Notes under the pieces: generated by a model
Told to the model about the DNA's origin: nothing
What the model saw: only the letters and a program-made list of their open reading frames with translations
Database searches by the model: none
In this document: piece after piece, positions 53,045 to 64,000 of the stretch
Numbering within the stretch: position 1 is the stretch's first letter
Layout of the letters: each line of letters opens with the position of its first letter
Made by a program: the position numbers and the translations under genes
From: Gammaproteobacteria bacterium
GTDB lineage: Bacteria > Pseudomonadota > Gammaproteobacteria > Arenicellales > Arenicellaceae
Assembly (NCBI GenBank): GCA_013002025.1
Contig: JABDKW010000021.1
Location: 1 to 64,000, forward strand
DNA length: 64,000 nucleotides
Direction: 5' to 3'

Positions 53045-55195
53045 ATGTTTGCAGGACAAGCTATTTCAGTAACCATGCACGACCACGGCATCGCCGAGAT
53101 GAAGTTTGATCTGGCCGGCGAGTCAGTCAATAAGTTCAATACGGTAACGGTATCGGAACTGGGCCAGGCCCTCGATGCCTTAGAAGCCGCCGATGATTTA
53201 AAAGGCCTAGTGGTCACCAGCGGCAAGGGCGTATTTATAGTTGGTGCCGATATCACCGAATTCGGCAGCATGTTCACCCCCGATGCCTCGGGCGGCATTA
53301 ACAAGCAAGACGACCCCAATAACGTCAATTTCAACCGTTTGGAAGACCTGCCGGTGCCGACTGCGGTGGCGATTAACGGCTATGCCATGGGCGGCGGGCT
53401 GGAGCTGTGTCTGGCTTGCGATTTTCGCGTGATGAGCAGTAAGGCCAAGATTGGCCTGCCGGAAACTAAACTGGGTTTGATCCCGGGTTGGGGTGGCACG
53501 GTGCGCTTGCCGCGCATCGCTGGTGCTGATACCGCCATCGACTGGATTGCCTCAGGTAAAGAACAGCGTGCCGACGCAGCACTAAAAGCTGGCGTGGTGG
53601 ACGGCATTGTCGAGCCGGAGCATCTGACCGACGCGGCCATTAAAATCGTGCAAGCCGCCATCGACGGCAAAATGGATTACACGGGGCGTCGCGCGCAGAA
53701 AACCGGCCCGCTCAAACTAAACCAGACCGAAGCCATGATGGTATTTGAAACCTCCAAAGGTTTCGTAGCCGGGGTCGCCGGGCCGAATTATCCCGCACCC
53801 ATCGTTGCGATTGAATGCATGCAGCAATCCGCCGACAAGGGTCGCGACGAGGCGTTGGTGATTGAAGGCGAAGGCTTTACCAAAGTCATGGTCAGCGAGC
53901 AGGCCCAAGCCATGATCGGCATTTTTCTAAACGACCAGCTGATTGCCAAGAAAGCCAAAACCTGGGAGAAAAAAGCCGATAAAAAAATCCACACAGCAGC
54001 GGTGTTAGGCGCTGGCATTATGGGTGGCGGCATTGCCTATCAATCGGCTCTCAAGGGCACGCCCATCAAGATGAAAGACATTGCTCAGGAAGGTCTCGAC
54101 CTGGGTCTGGCAGAGGCCAATAAGTTGCTCAGCAAGCAGGTTAATCGTGGCCGCATGAAGGTTGAGCAAATGGGTGCCATCCTGGCGTCGATTGACCCCA
54201 CTCTGTCCTACGATGGTTTCGATGCGGTGGATATCGTGGTGGAAGCCGTGGTCGAGAACCCCAAGGTGAAGAATATTGTTTTGCCTGAGGTTGAAAAAGC
54301 GGTCAATGACGACACCATTATCGCCTCAAATACCTCAACAATATCAATAACCTATCTGGCTGAATCGCTGGAGCGCCCGGAAAATTTCTGCGGCATGCAC
54401 TTTTTCAACCCGGTCCATGCCATGCCATTAGTAGAGGTGATTCGCGGCGAGAAATCATCCGACACGGCGATTGCGCGCACCGTGGCCTATGCCAATGCCA
54501 TGGGTAAAAAAGCCATTGTGGTGAATGATTGCCCGGGCTTTCTGGTGAATCGCGTATTGTTCCCATACTTCGCCGGATTCATGGGGTTGGTAAAAGACGG
54601 CGCCGATTTTGTCAAAGTGGATAAAGTCATGGAGCGTTGGGGCTGGCCGATGGGCCCGGCCTATCTAATGGATGTGGTGGGCATGGACACTGGCTCACAC
54701 GCTGAGCAGGTGATGGCCGAGGGCTTTCCGGATCGCATGACCAAAACATTTAAAACCGCCGGCGATGTGATGTTTGAAAACGACCGCTACGGCCAGAAAA
54801 ACGGCAAAGGCTTTTATGTGTATGAAATGGATAAACGCGGTAAGCCGAAAAAGGTGATCAGCGAAGATTCCTACCAACTGCTGGCACCACATGTGGCAGA
54901 GCGCACCGAGTTTGAGCAGGACGAAGTGGTGGCCCGCATGATGATCCCCATGGCCACTGAGCTGGCACGCTGCCTGGAAGAGGGTATTGTTGAATCGGCT
55001 GCCGAGGCGGATATGGCCCTGGTGTTCGGGGTCGGCTTTCCGCCGTTTAGAGGCGGCGTGTTTCGCTGGATAGACAGCATTGGCCTGGAACAGTTTGTGG
55101 CCATGTGTGACCAGTACAAACACCTAGGGAAACTTTACCAAGCCACTGACCGGCAACGGGAAATGGCCGCCAATGGCGAACAATATTACGCTTGA
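53045..55195 (+). CDS. fadB: Fatty acid oxidation complex alpha subunit
   Basis: 716 residues, the standard FadB length. The N-terminal enoyl-CoA hydratase/isomerase part carries [22 protein letters not shown] and [16 protein letters not shown]. The 3-hydroxyacyl-CoA dehydrogenase part starts at about residue 315 with the NAD motif [18 protein letters not shown], then [11 protein letters not shown] and [16 protein letters not shown]. It forms an alpha2beta2 complex with FadA. It precedes fadA by 21 bases. Sequence is closer to Pseudomonas-type FadB than to FadJ. Confidence 0.97.
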   Translation: MFAGQAISVTMHDHGIAEMKFDLAGESVNKFNTVTVSELGQALDALEAADDLKGLVVTSGKGVFIVGADITEFGSMFTPDASGGINKQDDPNNVNFNRLEDLPVPTAVAINGYAMGGGLELCLACDFRVMSSKAKIGLPETKLGLIPGWGGTVRLPRIAGADTAIDWIASGKEQRADAALKAGVVDGIVEPEHLTDAAIKIVQAAIDGKMDYTGRRAQKTGPLKLNQTEAMMVFETSKGFVAGVAGPNYPAPIVAIECMQQSADKGRDEALVIEGEGFTKVMVSEQAQAMIGIFLNDQLIAKKAKTWEKKADKKIHTAAVLGAGIMGGGIAYQSALKGTPIKMKDIAQEGLDLGLAEANKLLSKQVNRGRMKVEQMGAILASIDPTLSYDGFDAVDIVVEAVVENPKVKNIVLPEVEKAVNDDTIIASNTSTISITYLAESLERPENFCGMHFFNPVHAMPLVEVIRGEKSSDTAIARTVAYANAMGKKAIVVNDCPGFLVNRVLFPYFAGFMGLVKDGADFVKVDKVMERWGWPMGPAYLMDVVGMDTGSHAEQVMAEGFPDRMTKTFKTAGDVMFENDRYGQKNGKGFYVYEMDKRGKPKKVISEDSYQLLAPHVAERTEFEQDEVVARMMIPMATELARCLEEGIVESAAEADMALVFGVGFPPFRGGVFRWIDSIGLEQFVAMCDQYKHLGKLYQATDRQREMAANGEQYYA

Positions 55196-56395
<1,200 letters not shown>

Positions 56396-56404
56396 TCAGC
56401 GTAA

Positions 56405-57889
56405 TTAATCAGCCTGGGCGCGCGGTTTGAGCGCGCCTTTACCCAAAAGTCGGCGACCCGGATAGCGACCTTCAATACGCTGACCGTCGGCCACCACGAG
56501 GCGACCAGCCACGATCACCTGCTCAATGCCGGTGGGCGTTTCGTATGGCTTGCCGTAGGTGGCATTGGCCGCCACCGTTTGGGGGTCAAAAATAACGATG
56601 TCGGCGTCCGCGCCGGCCTGCACCCGGCCTTTGCGGGCAAACTGGGGAGCGGCCTGCTGCAACCAACGTGCCTGATGATAGCTGAGCCGCGCCAGGCCTT
56701 CGCTAAGTGACATCAGTTTGCGATCCCGCACATAATGCCCCAGCACGCGGGAAAACGTGCCGGCGATATTGGGGTTGGTGAGTTGTTCCAGATCCATGGC
56801 CGGTAGGGCGTCGGTGGAGACCATCATGGCCGGCCATTGCAGTGCGGTTTCAATCCAGGCTTCCTTGATATAGTGGTGGTTGACCATGCCGCGCGGCTGC
56901 TCACGGGCGTAGCGCTCCCAGCTTTCTTCAGTGAGCCATTCGCCGGTAGCGACCCATTGAACATCGCTGTAATCAATGTCAAAAATGCGCCGCCAGTCGC
57001 GATTGCGAAACACATCGGCCGAGATGCTGGTGCCACCGGCTGCATAGGATAGAGTCTCGGCGCTGATGTTGGCGCCATCCCGATTGGCCTGATCGATCAT
57101 CGCCAGCCAATCACCCACCCGGCCCATGGCATTATGGGTGATATGGCAGATAAGCGTGGCGGCGCCGGTTTGTTGGGCGAGGTCAATCACCTCCAGCAAG
57201 CCCGCCGGGTCACCGGGCATGCCGCGCCGCACGTGAATGGTAACTGGCACCTCGCGCTCGGCGGCGACTGCAAAAATCATTTGTAATTCCGCTGCTGTGA
57301 CCGCTGAGGTCATGTAATCCAGCAACACGCCAATACCTAAGCCGCCCTGGTCCAGCCCCTCATGCAACAGTGCTCGCATGGCGTTAATTTGATCGTCAGT
57401 GGCTGGCTGCGACCAGGCGTTGCCAGCCATTTGCATGGCGCGTTTGCTGTGGAAAATATAGGGTTGCTCGACACCCTCTATGACCTTCATGCGAACTGCA
57501 AAGTGCGCCACTGAGCTGCCATAGTGTAATTGCGCGCCGCCCACGTAATGCTCGCCATATTCGTGCACCGGAAATGCTCCGGCTTCCAAGTCCAGCTGGG
57601 TGGTGATGCCATCCAGCAAATTCAGATGCTGGCCCAACAGGGTGGGGGTGTGGGAATGTATATCGATAAAACCCGCTGTGACCACTTTGTCAGTGGCGTC
57701 AATGTTCTGTTTACCTGCCAGCGGGCGCGGCGAGATCGCCGCAATGCGACCTCGTTTGATGGCGACATGCAGAATCTTGTCGAGCCCGCTCTCAGGGTCG
57801 ATAACCCGGCCATTGTTGATCACCAGATCATAATCGGCAGCCATCGCCAGCAGGGGCAGGCACAAAAGAAACAGCAGGCAGCTTCGCAT
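56405..57889 (-). CDS. Exported D-aminoacylase-like amidohydrolase
   Basis: 494 residues with signal peptide MRSCLLFLLCLPLLAMA. DLVINNGRVIDPESG and the metal motif GFIDIHSHTPTL place it in the amidohydrolase superfamily near N-acyl-D-amino acid deacylases. Later ligands lie in VTIHVRRG, LICHITHNAMG and VSTDALPAM. C-terminal KGRVQAGADADIVIFDP is typical of the sandwich domain. It probably acts in the periplasm on acylated amino compounds or hydantoin-like rings. The substrate is unknown; it stands alone on its strand. Confidence 0.85.
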   Translation of the reverse strand: MRSCLLFLLCLPLLAMAADYDLVINNGRVIDPESGLDKILHVAIKRGRIAAISPRPLAGKQNIDATDKVVTAGFIDIHSHTPTLLGQHLNLLDGITTQLDLEAGAFPVHEYGEHYVGGAQLHYGSSVAHFAVRMKVIEGVEQPYIFHSKRAMQMAGNAWSQPATDDQINAMRALLHEGLDQGGLGIGVLLDYMTSAVTAAELQMIFAVAAEREVPVTIHVRRGMPGDPAGLLEVIDLAQQTGAATLICHITHNAMGRVGDWLAMIDQANRDGANISAETLSYAAGGTSISADVFRNRDWRRIFDIDYSDVQWVATGEWLTEESWERYAREQPRGMVNHHYIKEAWIETALQWPAMMVSTDALPAMDLEQLTNPNIAGTFSRVLGHYVRDRKLMSLSEGLARLSYHQARWLQQAAPQFARKGRVQAGADADIVIFDPQTVAANATYGKPYETPTGIEQVIVAGRLVVADGQRIEGRYPGRRLLGKGALKPRAQAD

Positions 57890-58035
57890 ATCGGGGCTCG
57901 ATCAGTTCAGTAAACTCTATAACTAACACACGCCGACCGGCTGTCAACCGTCAAGCGCTGTGTTGGTAACTGGATTTAAGCGCGGATAAATGGTATCTAT
58001 TTCGCCCCGAATAAAAAATCAGGCACTGGTACACC

Positions 58036-59568
58036 ATGCATACACCGACCATTAATCCCAATCTGGCCCGCACCCTGTTGCGTCGTGCGCATCTAAACCC
58101 TGAACGGCTGGCCCTGATATTTGAAGACCAGCGTATCGGTTATGCAGAGATGGCAGACCGGGTACGCAGGCAGGCGACGTTGTTACGTGAAAGTGGCGTG
58201 TGCGTCGGTGACCGGGTCGGATTTCTGGGCTTTAACCAGCCGGCGTTTCTGGAAACGCTGTTTGCGGCCAACGCGCTGGGTGCGATTTTTGTGCCACTCA
58301 ATTTTCGCCTGACCGGTGAGGAGCTAAGCTTCATTATCAATGACGCAGGCGTGCATACTCTGGTGGCCGATCAGGAACTGCGTCCGGTGATCGATGAGGT
58401 TAAAGACAAACTTTGCTGCCGCAACTACTTTGGTGCCGAAACCGGTGCCGAGGGCTGGCGCGACCTGTTGGCTGAGCGCGCTCAGGCCGAGCCGCTGGCA
58501 GAGGAAGTCAGCGTGGATGTGCACGACGTCTCGCTGATCATGTATACCTCCGGCACCACCGGCTTGCCCAAGGGCGCCATGCTGACCCATGGCAACTTGA
58601 TGTGGAACAACATCAATGCTCATTTCACCTTTGCCGCCGATCGTGACAGTGTGCATTTAACCGTGGCGCCGTTGTTTCATATTGGTGGTCTAAACGTTTC
58701 AACTCTGCACAGCTTCACACTCGGTTCCACCCTGGTGTTGATGCGTGCCTTTGAACCGGGTGCCGTATTGGCAGCGTTTGACGAACATAAAGTCACGCAC
58801 ATGTTTGGCGCACCGGCGATGTTTCTGTTTATGTCGCAACACGAGGAATTCGACAGCACCGATTTTAGTTCGGTGGTCACCTTTGTGTGCGGCGCTGCGC
58901 CGCCCCCCGAGTCCTTGCTCACACTGTATGCCGACCGTGGCATCAGTTTTTGTCAGGGCTATGGCCTGACTGAAACGGCACCGTTTGGCTCTTTTCTGAC
59001 GCCCGAATGGTCGCTCAGCAAACTAGGCTCAGCCGGCCAGCCAGCGATTTACAGCGAACTGCGAATCGTTGACGATAATAATGAACCCTTGCCGGCTCAG
59101 GAAAAAGGCGAGATCTGCCTGCGCGGGCCTAACATTATGAAAGGCTACTGGAACCGACCCGATGCCACGGCTGAAGCGATTGACACACAGGGCTGGTTTC
59201 ACTCTGGCGATGTGGGCTATCTGGACGAAGATGGCTTCCTGTATATTTGCGACCGGCTTAAAGACATGGTGATTTCCGGTGGCGAGAATGTGTACCCGGC
59301 TGAAGTGGAAAGCGTGTTGTACAAGCATGATGCCATCGCCGAAGTGGCGGTCATCGGTTTGCCGGATGAGAAGTGGGGCGAAGCTGTAACCGCCGTCGCC
59401 GCACTCAACGCCGGCTGCAGCTTAACCCTGGAAGAACTGCGCGACTTTGCTGAATCACAGCTGGCACGCTATAAACTGCCATTACGATTACACATTGTGG
59501 ATGAGTTGCCACGCAACCCGGCGGGCAAAGTGCTGAAGTTTGTGCTTAAAGAGCAGCTTAGCGAATAG
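58036..59568 (+). CDS. Fatty-acid/aryl acyl-CoA synthetase (FadD3-like)
   Basis: 510 residues. Motifs are IMYTSGTTGLPKGAMLTHGN, CQGYGLTETAPFGSF and DRLKDMVISGGENVYPAEVE, with catalytic lysine in NPAGKVLKF. The compact size and PLFHIGGLNV resemble the HIP-CoA/medium-chain ligase group more than long-chain FadD. It supplies acyl-CoAs to enzymes such as FadBA. It is divergent from the amidohydrolase by 146 bases and overlaps the end of the convergent BCCT gene by 11 bases. Confidence 0.88.
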   Translation: MHTPTINPNLARTLLRRAHLNPERLALIFEDQRIGYAEMADRVRRQATLLRESGVCVGDRVGFLGFNQPAFLETLFAANALGAIFVPLNFRLTGEELSFIINDAGVHTLVADQELRPVIDEVKDKLCCRNYFGAETGAEGWRDLLAERAQAEPLAEEVSVDVHDVSLIMYTSGTTGLPKGAMLTHGNLMWNNINAHFTFAADRDSVHLTVAPLFHIGGLNVSTLHSFTLGSTLVLMRAFEPGAVLAAFDEHKVTHMFGAPAMFLFMSQHEEFDSTDFSSVVTFVCGAAPPPESLLTLYADRGISFCQGYGLTETAPFGSFLTPEWSLSKLGSAGQPAIYSELRIVDDNNEPLPAQEKGEICLRGPNIMKGYWNRPDATAEAIDTQGWFHSGDVGYLDEDGFLYICDRLKDMVISGGENVYPAEVESVLYKHDAIAEVAVIGLPDEKWGEAVTAVAALNAGCSLTLEELRDFAESQLARYKLPLRLHIVDELPRNPAGKVLKFVLKEQLSE

Positions 59569-61126
59569 GCCGTTCCAGCGCATGCACGCGCTTGGAATTT
59601 AAGTGCGGGAAGTCATTGTTGAGGTGTTTATACACGGTGTAGCACATCATAAACACGATCGGGATAATCGGCAGCGACGACACCACTGACATGGCCTTAA
59701 TGGTTTCGATGCCGCCCGCCACCATCAGGCCGATAGCAATCACGCCCAAGGCCAGCGCCCATGCCAGCCGGTTGAGCTTGTGTGGTTCGCGGTTGCTGGG
59801 CAGGTCATTGGTACACACGCTGGCCAGAATATACGCGGCCGAATCAAAAGTGGTGGCGTAAAACACCACCGACAGCACGGTGACCACCGTCATGATAAAG
59901 GTGGGGTAGGGCAGCGAGCCGATCACCGCGGCTACCAGCGGCGCCATGCCTTCATCGCGCATAATCTCCGCCGCGGCCAGCAGGTCGTTGCTCTCAAGAT
60001 GCAACACATAGGCGCCGGCAATACTTAAAAACAAGAAGGTGCCTAATGCGCCCAACCCGATAATGCCGACCACCACCTGGCGAATGGTACGCCCGCGTGA
60101 AATGCGGCCGAAAAACAGGCCCATCATCGGTGCATAGGCTATCCACCAAGCCCAGTAAAAAATTGTCCAGGCTTCCGGGAAGCCACTTCTCGAAATTGGG
60201 TCAGTCCAGAAGCTGATGCGGAAAAAATTATCCATCATCAGGCCCAGCGAGTTGGTGGAGATCGAGAGGATATAAACAGTGGGCCCCAGCACCAGAATAA
60301 AGGCCATCACAAAAAACATCAGCCCCAGATTTAGATCCGCCAACACTTTAATACCGCGCTTAAGACCCAGATAAGCGCTGGTGGCGAAGATGGCGGTCCA
60401 CAGAATAATTACGCCAATCTGGGTGACGAGATTATCCGGCACCCCCAGCAGCGCTACCGCCAGCGAGGAGACCAGTGGCACGCCGAAACCGAGTGACGTG
60501 GCTACGCCGCCGACAATGCCGATCATCACAAACACGTCGATGGTTGTGCGCATGGCACGGTTGCCGCGCCGCGCGATGGCGGCCTCGCAGGAATCGCTGA
60601 TTTTCAGGCTGGGTTTGCGGCGCACAAACAGCATGTAGGCAATCGGTACAGAGGGTAGGCAGTAGATGGCCCAGGGCACCACGCCCCAGTGGAACAGCGG
60701 ATACATATGGGCCCATTCAAACGCAGCCGCACTGTTAGGCTCCAGGCCCATAGGCGGCGTTTCAATATAGAAAATCGGTTCGGCAAAGCCCCAGGCAATC
60801 AGGCTGGCACCCATGCTGGCGGTAAACATCATCGCCACCCAACTAACCGTGGAGTATTCCGGTTTCTCGTCCCGCGCACCGAATTTTACCTGGCCAAAAC
60901 GGCCAAAGGCCAACCAGCCGGCAAAGGTTAAGGGCAGTACCCCGGTGAACAGGTAAAACCAGCCAAACTGATGGGTAATCCAGTCACGCGCCGCCACCGC
61001 CCACTCTACCGAGGCATCCGGTTCCAACACCATAAAAGCACTGACTGCAATCAGGCTGAGCAGCGAAATTGAAAATACTTTTTTATCCAGATGCGGTTGC
61101 GGAGCAACAGGGGTGGTTTCACTCAT
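59558..61126 (-). CDS. BCCT-family transporter
   Basis: 522 residues with about 12 helices. Family blocks are GASLIAWGFAEPIFYIETPP and the conserved tryptophan helix FYWAWWIAYAPMMGLFFGRIS, followed by RGRTIRQVV. BCCT carriers move betaine, carnitine, choline or related zwitterions, with Na+ or H+. The substrate cannot be read. It is the last gene of an MFS-esterase-BCCT run on the minus strand, 45 bases after the esterase gene. Stop codons overlap with the convergent ligase gene. Confidence 0.93.
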   Translation of the reverse strand: MSETTPVAPQPHLDKKVFSISLLSLIAVSAFMVLEPDASVEWAVAARDWITHQFGWFYLFTGVLPLTFAGWLAFGRFGQVKFGARDEKPEYSTVSWVAMMFTASMGASLIAWGFAEPIFYIETPPMGLEPNSAAAFEWAHMYPLFHWGVVPWAIYCLPSVPIAYMLFVRRKPSLKISDSCEAAIARRGNRAMRTTIDVFVMIGIVGGVATSLGFGVPLVSSLAVALLGVPDNLVTQIGVIILWTAIFATSAYLGLKRGIKVLADLNLGLMFFVMAFILVLGPTVYILSISTNSLGLMMDNFFRISFWTDPISRSGFPEAWTIFYWAWWIAYAPMMGLFFGRISRGRTIRQVVVGIIGLGALGTFLFLSIAGAYVLHLESNDLLAAAEIMRDEGMAPLVAAVIGSLPYPTFIMTVVTVLSVVFYATTFDSAAYILASVCTNDLPSNREPHKLNRLAWALALGVIAIGLMVAGGIETIKAMSVVSSLPIIPIVFMMCYTVYKHLNNDFPHLNSKRVHALERPIR

Positions 61127-61171
61127 AGTATTTGTCGGGGCGGTGTTTAAATGGAGTTTGCTCTTGTGAAA

Positions 61172-62725
61172 CTAGCGGTTCAACAACGAGCACAACACCC
61201 TGTCCGGGTGCTGCTGGCTTGAAATTGGCGTCGCTAGATTGAGCACTTGAGGGTTCATCTTCGCATAAGCCGGCCATCGGTGTCGCTGTTTTGTGTTGGG
61301 GTCGCCGCTTTGCATGAACGCCAGCCAGTAGTCGGCCATGGCGTTTGTGATGACAAGGTCGGCGGCATCGGTGGGTAACCAATGGTCGTGGGTGGCAAAA
61401 ATATACGGCAGCTCAATGCCGTGGTAGGCACCCATAAGCGCGCCCTGTGGGCCAGACCGTTGCCGGGCAAAATAATACATCCACACTCGGCCGCCGTTGT
61501 GCTCCACGGCGTCGGCCAGCAACAGCGAGGGGCAGGCGTAATTGGCGGCGCTGGCCAGCCGGTCTTTGGCCGCTACTTCTGAAGCCGCAGCGGCCAGCAA
61601 TGTTTTAATTTGTGATGTCCTGTCGGCCGCGCCGATACTGTCAATCAGCTGGTCGAGGCTTTGCCCTGCATCCAGATACATCAACGCCTCATTGGCATTG
61701 GAGCCGACGATCATGTCCACCGGAGCCAAGCCACCGTTGGCGGCCACCTCTGGCACCGAATTCACCACACTGTGGCCATCAATCAATGGGTCAAAAAAAT
61801 GATCCTTATAGGTGACCTCCGCAGCGCTGAGGACTGCCTGCGCGGGCAATTGCCGCAGTTCGGCAACGCCGTTATCCACTCCGGGCAATAGCGCATCACT
61901 TAGCTGTTGCGCTAACTTTTGAGCCGGTTGCAAAGCATTACCGCCCTGCATGGCCCAGCCGGCGCTCTGATGAACCACTTTTTGAAACAAGCCACGAGCC
62001 AGCGGTGAGGCCAGCAGATAGGCAATATTGCTGGCACCTGATGACTCTCCTGACACAGTTATATTGTCTGGGTCACCACCCAGTTGCCGGGCGTGTTGCT
62101 GAATCCATCGCAGCGCCGCAATTTGATCCAATAAGCCAAAATTCACCTGCTCAAGATCGGGGTTGGCAAAATAACCAAATACGCCCAGCCGATAGGCGAT
62201 GGTGATCACGATGGCGCCGCGCGCGGCCAGTTTATCGCCATGATAATTTGGCTCATAGGCCCAGCCGCCCTTATTGCTGCCACCGTGAATAAACACGTAG
62301 ATCGGTAACTTCTCAGAGGCAGAAGTGCCGGTCGGTCGCCATACGTTTAAATACAGGCAGTCCTCACTGACCGGCGGCGCCGTAAATGATTCAGGTTCGC
62401 CACCAAAGGATTCAATCACGCTGCGATACCACTTCACGATATGTGGCCCCTGCATGCAGGCGGGTGCGTAACGGCTTGCATCAACGCTGCCTGTTACAGC
62501 TTGCTTAATCGGTCGTGGTGCCGCCCAACGATGTTCGCCAACGGGCGGTTGTGCAAAGGCCACCCCGAGGAATGCTTCGGTAGCACCCTGCTGTACCCCG
62601 GCGTAGATGGTGCCCGCCAAATTTAATTCAGGTGCCGCTTTTTCGCGATCATCCTGCGCGCGCTCAGCCGCAGTCTGGCACCCGGCCAGAATTACGCCCA
62701 GCGTCAGTAACAGTCTCTTAATCAT
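61172..62725 (-). CDS. Type B carboxylesterase lipoprotein
   Basis: 517 residues with a lipobox ending VILAGC. GVAFAQPPVGEHRW, EDCLYLNVWRP and the nucleophile elbow VSGESSGASNIAYLL are the carboxylesterase type B signatures. The catalytic His lies in GAYHGIELPYIF, with Glu expected in NANEALMYLD. It hydrolyses carboxylic esters at the cell surface or in the periplasm. Its ATG overlaps the MFS stop by four bases. With the BCCT and MFS carriers it may form an ester hydrolysis and uptake unit. Confidence 0.9.
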   Translation of the reverse strand: MIKRLLLTLGVILAGCQTAAERAQDDREKAAPELNLAGTIYAGVQQGATEAFLGVAFAQPPVGEHRWAAPRPIKQAVTGSVDASRYAPACMQGPHIVKWYRSVIESFGGEPESFTAPPVSEDCLYLNVWRPTGTSASEKLPIYVFIHGGSNKGGWAYEPNYHGDKLAARGAIVITIAYRLGVFGYFANPDLEQVNFGLLDQIAALRWIQQHARQLGGDPDNITVSGESSGASNIAYLLASPLARGLFQKVVHQSAGWAMQGGNALQPAQKLAQQLSDALLPGVDNGVAELRQLPAQAVLSAAEVTYKDHFFDPLIDGHSVVNSVPEVAANGGLAPVDMIVGSNANEALMYLDAGQSLDQLIDSIGAADRTSQIKTLLAAAASEVAAKDRLASAANYACPSLLLADAVEHNGGRVWMYYFARQRSGPQGALMGAYHGIELPYIFATHDHWLPTDAADLVITNAMADYWLAFMQSGDPNTKQRHRWPAYAKMNPQVLNLATPISSQQHPDRVLCSLLNR

Positions 62726-64000
62726 TGCGCCCGGCGTGCCACCAGTATCTTTAATCGCCAGGCCGCCAGCGCACCGAGCAGGCCCATAGCGGCGATGCTC
62801 AGAAAATAAATGTTGTAGCCGGTTTTACCGGGGTAGGTTTCCAACAGATAGCCATTTAATAGGGGTAGATAAATATCCGGCGAATAACCCACCAGTGAAA
62901 TTACACCAATGGCCAGACCTTTAATTTTATTTGAAATGTCGCAACTCTCCAGCGTTGACCAGAAGATGCCGCGCACCGCATAAGTTAAAAAACCGATCGC
63001 CAAAACCACAGCAAGCAATAGCGTCGAGGAAACCCCGGGCGGTAAAAACACCATCCCGGCTAAGGCGAATGCAGCCAGCAATAACAAGCCGCCCAACACC
63101 CCTTCGCGATCCAGAAAGTCACCGGCAAAACCCGCGGCCACAGCACCGATCGGCCGCATCCACAGCTTGGCCACCGTGATATACCCGACCGCTACCGCCG
63201 TTAATCCATAATGAATTTGCATATAGGCGGAAAAATCATAGGTGGCCCAGAACAATTGATAGCCGGTTAATATGCAGAAGCCGCATAACCACAACTCCTC
63301 CTTGGCGGCGATGATTTTGAGGTTTTGCCACAGGTCTGAACTGACCGCCTCGTTCTCAATCGCAGCGCCCGGCTGCTCTGAAGGGTCATGCAGAATAAAG
63401 TAGGCAATCGGCGCCAACGCCAGCATGCAGCCTACATACAGGTAGATCACTTTGCGCAAGCCTTCGGCGTCGGTTTGTCCGGCGCTGTTGGTCAGGTAGG
63501 CAAACATCCCCACCGCAATAGTCGCGAGCAGTGCTTCCACCAAGCCGCGCCCGCCATCCAGAATGCCGAAGAACCGACCTTGCTCATGCGGCTTGGCTAA
63601 TAATGTCGTGGCCTTAATCAGCGCCGCCCAAAACGTTAAACCGGCGGCGATACCCCAACCGGCAAAAATCACCTTCATATAAAACAGCGAAGGGAAGGTG
63701 GAAAACCACAAACCCAATAGGCCTGCTGCCGCCAGCGAAAACGACATCAGTATGCGTGGCGACACGCGATCCGCCAACCAGCCGCTGGGCAGGTAGGTGA
63801 CCATATACAACACCCCAAGAATGGCGTAATTCTGGCCCAGCTCGGCGGCGGTGATGCCAAACGAATCCGTGATGGTGACCTGAAAATTCTGCCGCAGGTA
63901 AATCAGCGGGTAGATATTACCGGCAACAATGACCAGCACCGCCAGCTTAATATAGCGCTGCAGGGTCGTGTCTAAAGCAGGTTCGGCCTGGGCCGCGAGA
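62722..64000 (-). CDS. MFS transporter, 5' end outside the window
   Basis: The frame continues to the right edge without a stop. A GTG at 63939 lies inside helix 1 (RYIKLAVLVIVAGNIYPLIYL), so the true start must be beyond 64000. About 12 helices are seen, with GWLADRVSPRILMSF as the loop 2-3 motif and WMRPIGAVAAGFAGDFLDREG in the later half. It resembles uptake carriers of organic anions. The stop overlaps the esterase start (ATGA). Confidence 0.87.
   Translation of the reverse strand, partial: LAAQAEPALDTTLQRYIKLAVLVIVAGNIYPLIYLRQNFQVTITDSFGITAAELGQNYAILGVLYMVTYLPSGWLADRVSPRILMSFSLAAAGLLGLWFSTFPSLFYMKVIFAGWGIAAGLTFWAALIKATTLLAKPHEQGRFFGILDGGRGLVEALLATIAVGMFAYLTNSAGQTDAEGLRKVIYLYVGCMLALAPIAYFILHDPSEQPGAAIENEAVSSDLWQNLKIIAAKEELWLCGFCILTGYQLFWATYDFSAYMQIHYGLTAVAVGYITVAKLWMRPIGAVAAGFAGDFLDREGVLGGLLLLAAFALAGMVFLPPGVSSTLLLAVVLAIGFLTYAVRGIFWSTLESCDISNKIKGLAIGVISLVGYSPDIYLPLLNGYLLETYPGKTGYNIYFLSIAAMGLLGALAAWRLKILVARRAQ

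Noticed and set aside
59558-59568. Eleven-base convergent overlap of the acyl-CoA ligase and BCCT genes as a frameshift sign
   Set aside because: Both proteins end normally with complete family C-termini, so this is simple tight packing.

Overview
The window looks like part of the chromosome of an aerobic, probably marine, gammaproteobacterium. The evidence is a G+C content in the mid-50s by eye, a ubiC chorismate lyase, a YghU-type glutathione transferase, a Pseudomonas-like fadBA operon, a cytochrome-c nitric oxide reductase and two DUF3604 proteins. The exact genus cannot be told from sequence alone. Coding density is high, genes often overlap by 1-4 bases, and no rRNA, tRNA, prophage, IS element or CRISPR array was seen.

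Layout. 1-3.9 kb: the tail of a membrane protein, a low-G+C methyltransferase, a small membrane protein and an oligopeptidase B-like lipoprotein. 3.9-8.9 kb: glutaryl-CoA dehydrogenase, a kynureninase-like PLP enzyme paired with a PrnB-family (IDO/TDO superfamily) protein, and a divergent FAD monooxygenase. This group resembles a tryptophan or indole catabolic set built from unusual parts. 8.9-16.1 kb: a quinone oxidoreductase and a MarR regulator with twin operators, followed by a tyrosine/homogentisate operon (hpd, fahA, a VOC protein, maiA, acetoacetyl-CoA synthetase). No homogentisate dioxygenase gene is present here. 16.1-16.6 kb: a composite repeat element made of tandem REP-like units and a long inverted repeat. 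16.6-22.3 kb: xdhC-like, ubiC, a Tlc-like transporter, a small cytochrome c, and norCB preceded by a three-helix protein under a perfect FNR/DNR-type box.

22.5-35.8 kb: a ClsB-like enzyme, a lipoprotein, phosphotransacetylase, an MMPL transporter, an APH-like kinase, an SDR, a DHA2-type MFS pump, a thioesterase, a Nudix hydrolase and two tandem lipoprotein amidohydrolases.

36-64 kb: a broad catabolic region. It has two acyl-CoA ligases, two nitronate-monooxygenase-family flavoproteins, a crotonase, a sulfotransferase, a PQQ dehydrogenase fused to cytochrome c, a medium-chain reductase, DUF2855, an MBL hydrolase, two DUF3604 hydrolases, YghU, fadBA, a D-aminoacylase-like amidohydrolase, and a BCCT/esterase/MFS operon. 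Together these suggest uptake, hydrolysis, CoA activation and beta-oxidation of organic acids or esters, with acetoacetate, fumarate and acetyl-CoA as outlets. The true substrate is not readable from the sequence.
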